A program made the translations under genes and the position numbers. From NCBI GenBank assembly GCA_965216965.1, contig CBDCGX010000022.1, positions 67,274 through 131,273 on the forward strand: 64,000 nucleotides of DNA. Direction: 5' to 3'. Source of the DNA: CBDAKK01 sp965216965 (GTDB lineage Bacteria; Spirochaetota; Spirochaetia; WTKD01; G963693115). Below are positions 52,536-61,470 of this stretch, piece by piece (position 1 is the first letter of the stretch; every line of letters begins with the position of its first letter). The notes beneath the pieces were generated by a model, which did not search any database, was not told the origin of the DNA, and was given only the letters and a program-made list of their open reading frames with translations.

Positions 52536-55500
52536 TTGAAGAGAAATCAATACCACATATTATTGTTTATGGTGATAGTTTTTTCGATATTAAGCTGTCA
52601 AGAAACTTTAACTCTTTTTGATTTTAAGGGGAACATAAATCCTTTAGATGATCAATCTCCAACTAAGCTTAATCTTAAAACGATATTTTATCAATATAAC
52701 AACAAAGTAGTATTGCAATGGGATTCTATTCCTAATACAGAGATATATTATGTATATACATTTCCTCATAAAACAGGTCAAATAAAGAAGAATACAGAAC
52801 CAACTAAACATACTACAAAATCAAGAATTACAATAACTCAAGATACAGTGAGAATGTACTTTGTGGTACAAGCAATTAGTAAGGATAAGAAGGTACTAAT
52901 TACATCAAATAAGATTGAGGGTCGAATTATTCAAGCTCCTCAATTTATAGAAAGTTCAAAGCCATATTTTTATAAAATTGTTTTGAAATGGAGTCATGTT
53001 TTAGGCGGAAAAGAGTATACAGTAAGACGGAGAGAGAAAACGGGGGGAGATTTCATTACAATAGCGACATTGCATGCAAGTAAGAGTCAGATAGAGCAAG
53101 GGTTTATTGAATATGAAGATAGAGCTGACATAAAGAGTGCTACTGTATATATATATGAAATAAAGGCTCAGGCATTTGATAATTTAGAGAAGCCACTTGG
53201 TTCAAGTATTATGGAAAAAGAGCTGCAAACAATACGCCAAGATGCTCCAAATAAGCCAAATAGATTTTCTGTTTCAAAGTATGAGTATGCTGAAAAGATT
53301 GTTTTGAAGTGGGAAGATCCAGAAAACCTTGATGTTTTTATTAAAGAGCAAGAAAAAGAAGGTATTACAAAAGAAGAGATTATTCCGCTCCCATATAGAA
53401 TATACAGGCGAGTAAAATCTGATGCAGAAACTATAAGAGTATTTTCTCCTATATATTATGGCGTTTCTAGGAGTAACAATGGGGTGTATACATATGAAGA
53501 TACTGGTATTAATGGAGAGGATGTATATGAATATAAGGTTGTTGCTTTAAATAAGGCGAAGGAGAAAGCAAAAGAGGGTGAGGAGAGTAATATTCTTGAA
53601 GGGGGATTAATTCCTGTTCCTAAAATAAAAAACATAATAAAGATATATCTTGATGATGATAGGAGTCAACAGAAAATAAGATTGTATTGGGATGCTCATG
53701 AAGATTTTAAAGAGGAACCGGCTTTAGAGGTGTGGAGGGCATTTAAGGGAGGAACATTCTTAAAGATAAGAGAAGGGATAAAAGGTTCTTTTTATGACAG
53801 TGATATTTCTGGGATGTATAAAGCAACTTATGAATATAAGATTCGTTATGCATCATTTATAGATACTAATAGTAAGGGGTTATTCTCAGATGTTTTTGAA
53901 TATGGATACAATCCTAGCGAAGCTGCAGTTGATCCTGATAATCCTGATAAGAAGAGTACAAAAGATAATGAGAAGGATATTGCAGATAAGAATATTTTAG
54001 AGTTATTGGAGTTTAAAGTAGAAGGTGGGTGGAAAGATAAAGTACGACTTTTATGGAAACCTCTTGAAGATTATAGTGATGATGCATATTTAATAGAAAG
54101 AATAGACACTACAGAGGAACAAGATGGAGTTGTTCATAGAGTCATTAAATATCCTAACATACATTTAAATAGAGTTACAACAGATGGAAATACATATATA
54201 GAGGCGTTTATAACAGGCTTACAGTCTAATGGAAAGGAGTGGGGTTTTCTGGGAGTGGGAGATAGAAGATACGAACAAGGATTAAAAGAAAAAACAAGTC
54301 TTATAAAGTATTTTAGGATAGGAGTTAGGTTAAAGGATGAGAGGACAATAAGAGGAGAAATTTATCCAGTAGAATTATTTTCTTTTGAGGGAGATGTAAT
54401 AGCCTCTAAGGGATATAAGAGAGATAAGATTTTAGTAAAATGGAATTCTGTTGCAGGGGCAACGACATATTCTATAAGTTCTCGTTGGAAGATAGCAGAT
54501 GATCTTCCGCGTTATTATGAGGAAACAGTAGAGCATGAACCGCAGAATGGAAATATTCAGAGTATAACGATAGATAAACCTGATAGTGTACCAAATTTAT
54601 TTGCAGGTGCACAAGTTGTAATAAAGGTTGAAGCGAGAGGTAAGGATTTTTTAGAAGATAGTAAGAGGGTGTATACAAGAAGTGCTAAGGGAACGATTTT
54701 TGGTGCCTATGGTATAAACTTTGAGGCAAGTAACGGGTTATTAAATGAGATTCAATTACGGTGGGCTGCAATAGAGAATGCTGAGAGTTATCTTATTATT
54801 CGTAGAGAAAAAGAATCAGTTAACATGTATGAGATAGCTCGTGTACAAGCATCTGAAGCTGAGGGAGGAAAATTTCTATATATAGATTCTAGCGAGAACT
54901 CTATTGAAGATAGAAACATACCAGCACTAGATGATAGTGTTTATATAGAATATGAATATTCTATAATACCAGAGAAGACGGGAGTAGTGAATCCATATTC
55001 TTCTGATGTGAGGATAGGAAGTCTTTTTTCGCCACCACGTAATATAAGGGCATCTATAGGCGTACCGGTAGATAAAGTAATTATATCTTGGGACTCTGTG
55101 AAGGGAGCATTTGGATATAAGATATATTATTCGGATAGTGGGGATAGTGCGTATATTTTGAAAGTAGAGGATGGTATTGATTATTTCAAGGAAGATAGTA
55201 ATGGGCGACTAATTTATGAAGACACTTCAATATTGGAAAGTGATAGTGGCATTCGATTTTATAAAGTTGTAAGTTTTAATAAGAATAGGGTTGAGAGTCC
55301 TTTTCCTAGAAACCCTGTAAAGGGAAGTATTCTCTCAATTGTACGAAATGTACAAGCAAGTGATAGGAGTGCGCTTCTTGGTTATTCTAAAGATAAACCT
55401 CAAGCTTCGCAATGGAATTCTAAAGGAGTGTATGTTGTAAACAATGAGGCCGAGCTAGCTGAGGATTATGTTGATTATAAAAGTAGGGAACCGATCCAAG

Positions 55501-56573
55501 ATTTAAACCACGATAGGCATTTTGGATTTGCTACGAAAATAACATGGGATCCAGTAGAAGGAGCGGATAGATATTATATCTATCGACTTGATTTTAATGA
55601 ACAAGAAAATTTTTGGAATAAAATAGCAGAGATTATTATTGGTGACTCACCAGCATATTCTTCAAAGAGAGTGTTTTATGATGCTAGAACGTTTATACTT
55701 CGAGAGTATAGAGCTGTATATTGGATTGTTGCAGTAGCTAAAGGTGATAATAATAATTTGTATATGGATCAATCTTTTGTGAGTCAGGGGAATGATGTCA
55801 TACATTCAAATATTAAGTTAAGTGAGCAATATAATCCTGCAACGGTAGGAAGAGAAATAAAGGCCATGATATCTAATCCTAATGTTGATGTTGGAGATAG
55901 ACAAATTACTCATTTTGAGTATACAAACTGGGCATTATGGAATATAGGTTCTGCAGTAAGAAGAATAGGTGCAGCTTGGTGGCATTCTGGATCTGGTTTT
56001 GCTTTTATGCGATCGTCTAGTTTCGGAATTGCTAATTTGTGGGCTGGAGACGCGGTATATGAACTACATAAAGTGAATACTGCCAGATTAAAAGATCATT
56101 CTCATATTCCAGATTACAAAAAAGAAATAGTAATAGATACTCAGAAGTCATATCCTACTGTGTTTTCTTTTAGTAGTTTCAGAGGATCTCTTGTGGGAAG
56201 TGGTACTCAAAAGACTCCAGGTTGGAGTGATGTTATATTGGATTCCCGTGCGGGTAGATATTATTCTCATAAGAACTCTAAAATTCTTATAGAGTCTCCT
56301 TATGGAAGAGCATATATGTCATTTTATAATGTTCACCATGATCTTGCTCAGGGAACTATACGACTCAAATGGGAAATGCGGTTTGGTAATAAAACAACCT
56401 TATATAATAGGGTGTATAGTTTTGGAGGAAGTCTGTATTATCCAAATATATTTCCCGCATTTAATTATGAATACGACTTTGTTTTTAGTAGGGTATATTC
56501 TCAATATGTTCCTTTAAAAGAAAAAAGGTCAAAAAATAATAAAGTAATAGTAAAAAAATACTTAAAGAAGTAA
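52536..56573 (+). CDS. Giant fibronectin-like repeat lipoprotein
   Basis: 1345 residues from TTG 52536 (AGGAG 8 nt upstream; a nearby ATG reads only three codons to TGA, overlapping this TTG). Lipobox FSILSC ends at Cys21. About ten FN3-like beta-sandwich units follow, each with a K-x-V/I-L-K-W strand and a Y-x-I-Y-R strand (for example KIVLKWSHV, GAFGYKIYY, GADRYYIYRL). The final 300 residues are a different, aromatic-rich domain. Probably a surface-exposed or periplasm-spanning lipoprotein. It heads a cluster with a barrel protein and a shorter paralogue. No homologue named. Confidence 0.75.
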   Translation: MKRNQYHILLFMVIVFSILSCQETLTLFDFKGNINPLDDQSPTKLNLKTIFYQYNNKVVLQWDSIPNTEIYYVYTFPHKTGQIKKNTEPTKHTTKSRITITQDTVRMYFVVQAISKDKKVLITSNKIEGRIIQAPQFIESSKPYFYKIVLKWSHVLGGKEYTVRRREKTGGDFITIATLHASKSQIEQGFIEYEDRADIKSATVYIYEIKAQAFDNLEKPLGSSIMEKELQTIRQDAPNKPNRFSVSKYEYAEKIVLKWEDPENLDVFIKEQEKEGITKEEIIPLPYRIYRRVKSDAETIRVFSPIYYGVSRSNNGVYTYEDTGINGEDVYEYKVVALNKAKEKAKEGEESNILEGGLIPVPKIKNIIKIYLDDDRSQQKIRLYWDAHEDFKEEPALEVWRAFKGGTFLKIREGIKGSFYDSDISGMYKATYEYKIRYASFIDTNSKGLFSDVFEYGYNPSEAAVDPDNPDKKSTKDNEKDIADKNILELLEFKVEGGWKDKVRLLWKPLEDYSDDAYLIERIDTTEEQDGVVHRVIKYPNIHLNRVTTDGNTYIEAFITGLQSNGKEWGFLGVGDRRYEQGLKEKTSLIKYFRIGVRLKDERTIRGEIYPVELFSFEGDVIASKGYKRDKILVKWNSVAGATTYSISSRWKIADDLPRYYEETVEHEPQNGNIQSITIDKPDSVPNLFAGAQVVIKVEARGKDFLEDSKRVYTRSAKGTIFGAYGINFEASNGLLNEIQLRWAAIENAESYLIIRREKESVNMYEIARVQASEAEGGKFLYIDSSENSIEDRNIPALDDSVYIEYEYSIIPEKTGVVNPYSSDVRIGSLFSPPRNIRASIGVPVDKVIISWDSVKGAFGYKIYYSDSGDSAYILKVEDGIDYFKEDSNGRLIYEDTSILESDSGIRFYKVVSFNKNRVESPFPRNPVKGSILSIVRNVQASDRSALLGYSKDKPQASQWNSKGVYVVNNEAELAEDYVDYKSREPIQDLNHDRHFGFATKITWDPVEGADRYYIYRLDFNEQENFWNKIAEIIIGDSPAYSSKRVFYDARTFILREYRAVYWIVAVAKGDNNNLYMDQSFVSQGNDVIHSNIKLSEQYNPATVGREIKAMISNPNVDVGDRQITHFEYTNWALWNIGSAVRRIGAAWWHSGSGFAFMRSSSFGIANLWAGDAVYELHKVNTARLKDHSHIPDYKKEIVIDTQKSYPTVFSFSSFRGSLVGSGTQKTPGWSDVILDSRAGRYYSHKNSKILIESPYGRAYMSFYNVHHDLAQGTIRLKWEMRFGNKTTLYNRVYSFGGSLYYPNIFPAFNYEYDFVFSRVYSQYVPLKEKRSKNNKVIVKKYLKK

Positions 56574-56599
56574 TTTAAATTTAAAATTTGAAGAATAAT

Positions 56600-57214
56600 A
56601 TGAAAAATATAAAAAATCTAATTTTATTAGCTGTGATAATACTTCTTTCTATGACTCCTATTATTGTGTTTTCACAATCTAGACAAGAGAATACTATTTC
56701 TAGTCAACAAAAGGAAATTAGAGAAAATATAAAAGATAAAGAAAAGAAGATTATCAGAGAGGCACAAAGGCAAATTAAAAAACAGGAAAAAATAAAAGGA
56801 GTAAACATTGGCATGGATCTACTTGATGTAACCATTGCTTTTTTAGAATTTGATGAGGTGCATATTCCTTTTAATATTATTATTGGATATGGTTTTTGGG
56901 ATAATTTTTATCTTCATTCAATTTTTAGAATGCGTTTCCCTCTACGAGGAGGGATACTTCTTCATCCTACCATAGGTATTAGGGCATACTCTTCTAATCG
57001 ATATGGGTCTGCGGTGTTTTTGGGGGCAAATATAGGATGGTCTTATACAAATGTTCCATGGCTTGATAATGGTTTTACAGTAGATATTACTGCTGGATAT
57101 CGATATACGTTTGCTTTTCGAATGTTTATAGAAGGCTCTGCGGGTGCATTATTTAATATTTCTAAACAAAAGACATTGGCACAATTTACTATCGCAATGG
57201 GATATATTATATGA
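56600..57214 (+). CDS. Outer-membrane beta-barrel-like protein
   Basis: 204 residues from ATG 56600. Signal peptide to about residue 27 (IIVFSQS). A charged helical segment (QKEIRENIKDKEKKIIREAQ) of about 45 residues is followed by alternating amphipathic strands (NIIIGYGFWDNFYLHSIFRM, AVFLGANIGWSYTNV, FTVDITAGYRYTFAFRMF) ending in an aromatic/hydrophobic residue pair. This fits an eight-stranded barrel with a periplasmic helix. It lies between two FN3-like lipoprotein genes and overlaps the second by ATGA, so the products likely work together at the outer membrane. Confidence 0.6.
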   Translation: MKNIKNLILLAVIILLSMTPIIVFSQSRQENTISSQQKEIRENIKDKEKKIIREAQRQIKKQEKIKGVNIGMDLLDVTIAFLEFDEVHIPFNIIIGYGFWDNFYLHSIFRMRFPLRGGILLHPTIGIRAYSSNRYGSAVFLGANIGWSYTNVPWLDNGFTVDITAGYRYTFAFRMFIEGSAGALFNISKQKTLAQFTIAMGYII

Positions 57215-59466
57215 GATATAGAAAATACATAGAATGTATAAAACATACTGGAATTATTGTTCTTTTTGCAACGTTTTTTGTTGGATGTAGTGATTTTCTT
57301 AAATGGTTTTATCCTAATGAAGATGCATATGTAGGAAGTACGAATTCTGGATCTCTTGATAATTTGCTAGACACAAATAAAAAAGGTAATGAAATTACAG
57401 AAATTGAAAAACCTGTTATAGAAGTGTCTCAGGCAGAATATGGAAATAAAATTGTTGTATCATGGAATACGGTAGAGCATGCAGATAGTTATAAAGTATA
57501 TAAACGAAAAAAGGGTGATTCTTTTTTTATTGAGGTAAAGGAATTAATTTCTGGAGTATTGTACGATGATGAATTTGATTTAGATAATGCTTCTTTTGAT
57601 GATATATATGCAATATATGAGTATACTGTTGAAGCACTCACATTTAAGGGGATAAGAAGTGGGTTCTCCCAAGAAATGGAAGGGTATTTACTCTTACCTC
57701 CTAGAGGTCTTGGATTGGTGGGCTCAAAGGACTCTCAAACTATTACTATACAATGGAGAAAAGTTAAAGGGGGGAAATGGTATCGATTATATAGAAGTGA
57801 GACTGAAGGGGTTTTTGGAAAAGAAATAAGAAAAAATATTCCTTTTGGACAAATTACATATATAGAAATAGACATCTCATTAAAATTTGCAAAAAATTAT
57901 TATTATTATGTAGTGGTTGAGAATTCTGCGGGAGAGAAGAGTATGATTCCAGCAAGTAGACACCCTTTTATTTTTGCTCGAAAGATAAAAGACTCTGCTC
58001 CGCGTTTAGAGAATCCTCCTGTAGCGACGAAAGCTGAATTTGTCGATAAGATTGTACTTACATGGGAAGGGATAAGTTCTTCTAAGGACATAAGATATAA
58101 TGTATATAGAAAAAGTACAGATTCAAGTCGTTATATACAAATAGCTCAAAAGCTCTCTGTTACTACCTATGAAGATAAGGATTCACTTATTCCACAAGTA
58201 GATTATACATATTATATTGAGCCTATTGAAATAAAAATTGGTGATGAAGATTTGGTAGGTGCATATACAAAAGATCCAGATAGAACTAGAGGAGATAATA
58301 ATCTACAGATAGGATATGTGTTTTCATCTCCTAATTATAAAACTATTATTGCACGAAGGGAAAATAATGCCATAAGGATTGTTTGGCGAGGAGTACGAAG
58401 AGCCACTATGTATAAAATATATTCGTCTTCAAGTGAACATGGAAACTATGCGTTTCTTGTTGATGTTTTACATAATAATGATGAGTTATTAGAATATGTT
58501 CATTCCACGTCTGCTAGTGCAATATTTTATAAGATTATCTCATATAGAAATACTTCTGAAGGAGGGCCTATTAGTACAAATTTACAATCTGCTACGCCTA
58601 TAGAGCCTATTCCTGATCCACCTACTAATGTAAGCGTGTCAAGAAATAAGTACTTTTCAGATTTTTCTAATGTTATTAATGGAGTATTTTATCCTATAAA
58701 GATTACTTGGACTGCACCTCAGGGGGCTGTAACATATTCTATAGAAAGGGCTCAATCAAATAAAAAGGTAAATGATATAGATACTCTCGGTTTTATTCCT
58801 TTAAGCAGTGATATATCGGGAACTGAGATATATGATGACTCAGTTTTTCAATATCAAAAGTATTACTATTATAGAGTTATTGCTTACAACAGTCTTGGAG
58901 TGGGCGGTGATGTAAGTGTAATAACAGAACAATCAAAGGGATATCCTGCTATAACGAATGAAGAATTACTAATAAAAGTGTATTTTGCTATTAATCAAGC
59001 ACACAATACTTTTAGCAAAGGACTTATACGAAAGAGTGGAACAAGTGCACTCGGAGATGATAGCGGAGAGAACACAGAGTTTTCTTATAAAGGTGTTCCT
59101 GGTCGCGTAAAATATAGTGTAAGTGGAGGATTATCTGGTGGACAGGGATATGTAACATATAAAAATATATATGCAGAAAGATTCCCGAAATTTGGTGATT
59201 TACCACTAGTTCTTGTGAATGGTCGCAATGATACTTCGGTTAGTGTATCGGCGAATGGCTATCAGACTGTAGATTATTCTATTAGTGGTATGTATCCTGC
59301 AACTGTTATAGCAACAGGGCATGATTTTCCAATTTCGAATGGAAGTCCGGGAGAAGGAAGGTTTACTGTAAATCAGAATGTTAATAAAACTGGAGAACTT
59401 GTAGATGGCACACTAATTGTGGGTAGCGGAGTTCCGTCTAGTGTTGTAACCTATCATCCTAATTAA
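57211..59466 (+). CDS. Fibronectin-like repeat lipoprotein, shorter paralogue
   Basis: 751 residues. Lipobox FFVGC (Cys25). About five FN3-like units (70-160, 165-255, 270-370, 375-460 and 465-570), each with NKIVVSWNTV..., TITIQWRKV..., DKIVLTWEGI... strands and Y-K-x-Y/IYR pairs. The last 170 residues are Gly/Ser/Asn-rich beta sequence unlike the first paralogue. Overlaps the barrel gene by ATGA. Probably surface-exposed; could serve adhesion or scaffolding. Confidence 0.75.
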   Translation: MRYRKYIECIKHTGIIVLFATFFVGCSDFLKWFYPNEDAYVGSTNSGSLDNLLDTNKKGNEITEIEKPVIEVSQAEYGNKIVVSWNTVEHADSYKVYKRKKGDSFFIEVKELISGVLYDDEFDLDNASFDDIYAIYEYTVEALTFKGIRSGFSQEMEGYLLLPPRGLGLVGSKDSQTITIQWRKVKGGKWYRLYRSETEGVFGKEIRKNIPFGQITYIEIDISLKFAKNYYYYVVVENSAGEKSMIPASRHPFIFARKIKDSAPRLENPPVATKAEFVDKIVLTWEGISSSKDIRYNVYRKSTDSSRYIQIAQKLSVTTYEDKDSLIPQVDYTYYIEPIEIKIGDEDLVGAYTKDPDRTRGDNNLQIGYVFSSPNYKTIIARRENNAIRIVWRGVRRATMYKIYSSSSEHGNYAFLVDVLHNNDELLEYVHSTSASAIFYKIISYRNTSEGGPISTNLQSATPIEPIPDPPTNVSVSRNKYFSDFSNVINGVFYPIKITWTAPQGAVTYSIERAQSNKKVNDIDTLGFIPLSSDISGTEIYDDSVFQYQKYYYYRVIAYNSLGVGGDVSVITEQSKGYPAITNEELLIKVYFAINQAHNTFSKGLIRKSGTSALGDDSGENTEFSYKGVPGRVKYSVSGGLSGGQGYVTYKNIYAERFPKFGDLPLVLVNGRNDTSVSVSANGYQTVDYSISGMYPATVIATGHDFPISNGSPGEGRFTVNQNVNKTGELVDGTLIVGSGVPSSVVTYHPN

Positions 59467-59505
59467 GATAATATAAAATAAAGAATATAATAAAGAGGTG
59501 AGATT

Positions 59506-59850
59506 ATGAAAAAGAAAATACTATATGGAATTACTGTCCTGATTGTAGGATATATAATTACAACTGTATCTTGTAGGGTTTTTAATCCGGATTTTTTAGT
59601 GGGCACTTGGATTGGAAGTGGGAAATACGGAGATACTCGAATATCTTTTACAAAGGATACAGCATTTTCTGCAGTCATCTATGATGAGAAAGGTAATGTG
59701 GAGAAAATAAGCGGTTCTTATACGGCAGGATATTCTATTCTACAATTATCATTTAATGGAGAAAATAGAACTGTAGCCTACACTCTTTATAGAAATAGCA
59801 TGGATTTTATTTGGAAAGGAAGTAAAATCCGCCTTTTTAGATTTAAATAA
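59506..59850 (+). CDS. Small lipocalin-like lipoprotein
   Basis: 114 residues. GAGGTG Shine-Dalgarno before ATG 59506. Lipobox TTVSC (Cys23). The mature part begins FLVGTWIGSGKYGDTRISFT, then a short beta-barrel-like domain (SGSYTAGYSILQLSF..., FIWKGSKIRLFRFK). This resembles the small lipocalin-like/DUF5640-type domains of about 90 residues. Fourth and last gene of the FN3-like cluster. Confidence 0.6.
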   Translation: MKKKILYGITVLIVGYIITTVSCRVFNPDFLVGTWIGSGKYGDTRISFTKDTAFSAVIYDEKGNVEKISGSYTAGYSILQLSFNGENRTVAYTLYRNSMDFIWKGSKIRLFRFK

Positions 59851-59942
59851 GCCAGTAATGTAATGTATTTTGTTACACAATTTTTAAAACACTCCTTATT
59901 TTTTATAAGCAAGGTTGTTTATATATATAATGACACAATAAT

Positions 59943-60028
59943 AAAAACGCTCCCATAAAACTGTTTAAATTTAACCCACTTTATAGCGTTTTTTTTGTTA
60001 TATGGGTTTTTTTCACACAGTTTTATGG
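59943..60028. other. Nested inverted repeats after the lipoprotein cluster
   Basis: AAAAACGCT (59943-59951)/AGCGTTTTT (59985-59993) with a following T run forms a terminator. In its loop, CCATAAAACTGT (59953-59964) is the exact complement of ACAGTTTTATGG (60017-60028) beyond it. The two stems exclude each other. Confidence 0.6.
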
Positions 60029-60109
60029 TGTAATTAGCTATATGTGGGTAAAAAAGACTTATTATTCTAATAGTGATGTATTTGTATTTCATCTTTATGA
60101 GTGAGAGAA

Positions 60110-60179
60110 TAGAATTATAATTCTATATAGAAAAATATAAGTTATATAACTTATTGTATGGTAAAGAGTTATATAATTA
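60110..60179. promoter_or_regulatory. Dyads upstream of the sigma-54 promoter (candidate activator sites)
   Basis: A perfect 18-bp palindrome ATAGAATTATAATTCTAT (60110-60127), a 14-bp palindrome AAGTTATATAACTT (60139-60152), and a further copy of AGTTATATAA at 60167-60176. All lie 40-110 bp upstream of the -24 element, in the range used by enhancer-binding proteins. Confidence 0.45.
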
Positions 60180-60219
60180 TTAAAAAAATGTAAGGTGTAT
60201 GAAATTATATTTTCATGTT

Positions 60220-60237
60220 TTGGCACGTAAATTGCAT
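60220..60237 (+). promoter_or_regulatory. Sigma-54 (RpoN) promoter of the alternative sigma-factor gene
   Basis: TTGGCACGTAAATTGCAT: consensus -24 (GG at 60222) and -12 (GC at 60234) with 10 nt between. Transcription would begin near 60247, about 30 nt before the coding start. Confidence 0.9.
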
Positions 60238-60276
60238 ATATTATATGGGTATCCAAATTTATAAAAAATAGGAGAA

Positions 60277-61128
60277 ATGAATTATATGTTTTATAGTGAT
60301 AAAGAAATATTTCAGAAATACATGAATGATATCAAACAGTATAAGATACTTGACTCTAAGGAGCAAATTAAGCTCGTTAAGAAGGCTCAAGAAGGAGATG
60401 AGGATGCAAGAAATATACTTGTATTTTCTAATATTCGGTTTGTTATTAAAATTGTAGAGCGATATAAGAATAGTGGAATATCTATGCAGGAACTTGTTTC
60501 AGAAGGAAGCATGGGAGTTTTTGAAGCAATAGACAAGTTTGATAGTACAAAGATGAATAATTTTATTTCGTATGCGGTGTGGTGGATTAAATACTATATT
60601 GTCCGATATATACAAAAACATAGCAATTCAATTCGCTTACCTGTTAATAGGATCCGAGATCTTATTAAGATAAATAAGCTAGAAAAGCTATATACAAACG
60701 GTACCCTTAATTCTTCGGAGGTGTTAGATAAGGTAAGTAAAGAATTAGAGATATCAAAGGAGAATATTTCTGCACTTAAAACAATTTCTTCTGGAATGTC
60801 TTCTCTTGATATGGTTATTGGATTAGAAGAAGATAGAAAAGTTACTCAAGCGGATGTAATTGAAGATTATAATATGCCTAATCCATACGAAGCGTTTGAA
60901 TCGTCAGAAAGTATAAAAATGCTTTATGATTGTTTGCTTAAAATTCCTAAAAGAGAATCTGAAATTATTTCAAAAAGACATGGGCTCTATGGACAGAAAC
61001 CAATGTCGCTTCATGATTTAGGGAAAGAATATAAACTTACTAAAGAAAGAATACGACAATTAGAGATAAAGGGAATGCGACGCATAAAAAAAATGCTTAA
61101 ACGTCAGTATTTTCAAGTGGCAGCATAA
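60277..61128 (+). CDS. Alternative sigma-70-family factor (RpoS-like)
   Basis: 283 residues from ATG 60277, only 2 nt after AGGAG; ATG 60286 is 11 nt away. It lacks region 1.1. Region 1.2/2.1 is KYMNDIKQYKILDSKEQIKL; 2.2-2.4 LVSEGSMGVFEAIDKFDSTK, then YAVWWIKYYIVRYI and RLPVN; region 4.2 SLHDLGKEYKLTKERIRQLE with the -35-recognition helix. Close to group 2 (RpoD-related) factors. Its perfect sigma-54 promoter makes it the likely counterpart of RpoS in the Borrelia RpoN-RpoS cascade; similarity to RpoS itself is inferred, not shown. Confidence 0.85.
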   Translation: MNYMFYSDKEIFQKYMNDIKQYKILDSKEQIKLVKKAQEGDEDARNILVFSNIRFVIKIVERYKNSGISMQELVSEGSMGVFEAIDKFDSTKMNNFISYAVWWIKYYIVRYIQKHSNSIRLPVNRIRDLIKINKLEKLYTNGTLNSSEVLDKVSKELEISKENISALKTISSGMSSLDMVIGLEEDRKVTQADVIEDYNMPNPYEAFESSESIKMLYDCLLKIPKRESEIISKRHGLYGQKPMSLHDLGKEYKLTKERIRQLEIKGMRRIKKMLKRQYFQVAA

Positions 61129-61146
61129 TTCTATCTTATTGATTAT

Positions 61147-61180
61147 ATTCCCCAAGGCAGACATATCTGCCTTGGGGAAT
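61147..61180 (+). terminator. Perfect 15-bp hairpin after the sigma-factor gene
   Basis: ATTCCCCAAGGCAGA, loop CATA, TCTGCCTTGGGGAAT. No U tract follows, so it may protect the 3' end rather than terminate. Confidence 0.6.
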
Positions 61181-61251
61181 ATATAACAATGCTTTTCAAA
61201 AGGCACTTTAATGTTTCCAATGTTCATTGGAGTTTTTTCTTTGTAATTTAA

Positions 61252-61332
61252 AGAATAAGTGAGTTTAGGATCACTGATTTTTCGGATTGGTCTGTTTCAA
61301 TAAATGGTATAGAAGATGAACGTTTGTCATAA
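61252..61332 (+). pseudogene. Short protein-like remnant
   Basis: RISEFRITDFSDWSVSIN and GIEDERLS run between TAA at 61249 and TAA at 61330. Natural composition, no start. The remaining 61181-61470 shows no gene or clear signal. Confidence 0.2.
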
Positions 61333-61470
61333 CAGATCAATAAAACTCATGTACATAGTGGCATAAGTATCCATTTTTAACAACTGACTATTGTACCCAA
61401 ATAGAGCTATGCAATAATCTTATGCTAAAATATTAAGCATGCTTAGGGTATTTTTACTATCATTAAAGAT

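Noticed and set aside
60277..61128. Housekeeping sigma factor RpoD
   Set aside because: Region 1.1 is absent, the protein is only 283 residues, and the gene is behind a sigma-54 promoter.
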